Source: Rebecca billardiae RCC1528
Lineage: Eukaryota > Haptophyta
Direction of reading: 5' to 3'
Assembly: GCA_965240325.2 (NCBI GenBank)
Contig: OZ251227.1
Coordinates: 1,550,001-1,614,000, forward strand
Length of the DNA: 64,000 nt
Position 1 is the stretch's first letter. The number at the start of each line of letters is the position of its first letter. Both the position numbers and the translations under genes were made by a program. Shown one piece after another: positions 62,766 to 64,000 of the stretch. A model generated the notes under the pieces. That model did not search any database. It was not told the origin of the DNA and saw only the letters and a program-made list of their open reading frames with translations.

Positions 62766-63464
62766 ATGCCGCCAAAGAAGGCTGCGGGCAAGGGGAAGGG
62801 CAAAGAGAAGAAGAAAGGTGCGCGTTGCGCGATCGTTTGGTCTGCTGGTGCCTCCGGCGTGCGCGCTCCGCACCGCAGGCCACCCCTGACGCACAGACTG
62901 CGCCCGTCCCTTGCCCGCACAGCCGATGATGGCGAGCTCACGACGGCTGACTTGCTGCAGCGGGCCGCACTGCGCATAGAGTCGCTCGAGCGCCAGCTCA
63001 TGTGGCGCGAGGAGCGTATGCTCCAGGCCATCTCCGCGCAGAAGGAGCTGCGCGAGCGCGTGCTGCAGTACCACACCGACTTTGCGTCTGAGAAGGAGGA
63101 GGTCTTCGACATCACGGCCGACATGACGCGCCAATACAAAGGGATGCAGGAGGAGCTCATGCGAAAGATCAGCTCGCTCGAGGCGACGATCAGCTCGCAG
63201 CGCGACGAGCTCGAGCTCTCGCGCCTCGCCCACGAGGAGACGAAGAAGGCGAAAGACCAGGTGATTGCGCTGAAGGACGCAGAGATAGCCGAGCAGAAGC
63301 AGAAGATGGAGGAGATGGCCATCGAGTTTGGCGAGATGCTCAAGGAGACGCTAGATAAGATGGGCGAGCGTATCGAGCTGACCAGCAACACATGGGAAAA
63401 TGAGACCGGCGCGCCAATCATGAACAGGCTACAGGAGTTCAAGCTGAACGTTGCCGACGTGTAA
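62766..63464 (+). CDS. Dynein regulatory complex subunit 12-like (CCDC153) coiled-coil protein, two exons
   Basis: Exons 62766-62817 and 62923-63464 (phase 1) give 197 residues. It starts MPPKKAAGKGKGKEKKK, a Lys-rich start typical of this family. Then come long coiled-coil heptads (residues about 30-170) including DITADMTRQYKGMQEELMRKI, a segment closely resembling DITSDMTRQYK in animal CCDC153/DRC12, and a C-terminal helix FGEMLKETLDKMGERI ending EFKLNVADV, like the LxPLD(L/I) family end. DRC12 is a subunit of the nexin-dynein regulatory complex that links microtubule doublets in motile cilia, so its presence implies flagella. Assignment rests on recalled family features, not on a search. 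Confidence 0.7.
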   Translation: MPPKKAAGKGKGKEKKKGARCAIVWSAGASGVRAPHRRPPLTHRLRPSLARTADDGELTTADLLQRAALRIESLERQLMWREERMLQAISAQKELRERVLQYHTDFASEKEEVFDITADMTRQYKGMQEELMRKISSLEATISSQRDELELSRLAHEETKKAKDQVIALKDAEIAEQKQKMEEMAIEFGEMLKETLDKMGERIELTSNTWENETGAPIMNRLQEFKLNVADV

Positions 63465-64000
63465 CGGCCCCAGAGTCTCGGACTCGGTCGGCCCCATACC
63501 ACTTGTACTGTCAGGCGTGAATCATGAATCTTGCCTGGGACTCCGCGGGATCGGCAGACCGACGATCCAGCCTTATGCTATAGTCACTGCTAGCCGTGTC
63601 AGTCAGCCTTGCACCGGTCGCCGGAGTGGACTACCCGGCACGGCACGGCACTAGCCACTACGGTCATGACTATGCCGAGCAGCCCGAGCCTCAGCCTCAG
63701 GCTCAGGGCAGTCAGCTGTCAGGCCGACCGCTAGGGCCGCTGATCCGTATCGCTCAGATACACGCGGACAGCGGCGTCGGCGAGGCGCCGTCGTCGGCTC
63801 GGTGAGGACTTCGGACTCGGACTCGGTCTCGGTCGGACTTAATTCTGAGTGACCGCACCGTGGCCGGGCTCGGGGCTGACTGTCCGTGGTGGCTCGTCGG
63901 ACGGGCGAGTCGGCCGCGGCCGCGTCGGCCGACCGCGGCCTGTCAGCCTCAGGCCCGGCCGACTAAACGCAGCGCCCGCGCCCCGGGCCTTGCAGTAGCT
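63465..64000. other. Intergenic, nothing recognised to the window edge
   Basis: 536 bp with simple GAGCCTCAGCCTCAGGCTCAGG-type sequence (63690-63710). No ORF with a domain. Confidence 0.6.

Overview
The window reads as nuclear DNA of a GC-rich unicellular alga, most likely a haptophyte. Four things point that way. Most genes are split by short GC-rich introns. Several proteins carry N-terminal signal peptides followed by basic, Ala/Ser/Pro-rich transit-like stretches, as expected for a plastid reached through the ER (secondary plastid). One gene resembles a dynein regulatory complex subunit of motile flagella, and another a cytochrome b6f assembly factor. The intergenic DNA is full of microsatellites, foldback elements and decayed copies. 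The species cannot be named from the sequence. There is one 100-base assembly gap (19885-19984).

Layout. 1-880: 3' end of an Arg/Ala/Trp-rich, SFI1-like repeat protein. 1155-4950: a two-exon Cys-rich protein that looks transposon-derived, plus an upstream ORF containing a perfect hairpin. 6118-6654: a small type I membrane protein. 6655-10057: repeats, including a 596-bp element with terminal inverted repeats. 10058-11254: an ABC ATPase. 11691-13988: a three-exon LETM1-like protein. 14617-18035: an eight-exon membrane protein joining a papain-like protease with a substituted catalytic cysteine, an SRCR domain and a His/Asp repeat stalk. 18036-21081: decayed DNA and the gap. 21082-22717: a SHAQKYF-type Myb factor. 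23695-25353: a plastid-type methyltransferase, divergent from a GH3 glycosidase (25504-27678). 28112-29068: a thylakoid-lumen glutathione-peroxidase-like protein without the catalytic Cys. 30884-31417: an EF-hand protein, divergent from a TPR-Kelch protein (31512-33521). 34154-35913: argininosuccinate lyase. 36190-37150: nested inverted-repeat elements. 37580-39207: a sulfotransferase, divergent from a CCB2/CCB4-like factor (39346-40230). 43380-44741: an F-box protein. 45168-46088: a NIPP1-like FHA protein, divergent from a giant RasGAP/VPS9 protein (46155-54815). 55146-56974: repeats with a 419-bp tandem duplication. 57003-58508: a Sel1-MYND protein. 59248-61428: a membrane-anchored SDR. 61912-62610: a plastid-type protein, divergent from a DRC12-like protein (62766-63464).

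The genes do not form one pathway. The most interesting ones are the papain/SRCR pseudo-protease and the RasGAP-VPS9 protein, whose whole GAP-GEF module appears twice. Exon structures were assembled by hand from frame, phase and family conservation. Of 23 introns placed, 20 begin GTGCG rather than GTAAG/GTGAG. Many introns are open in frame, so uninterrupted ORFs overstate the proteins.
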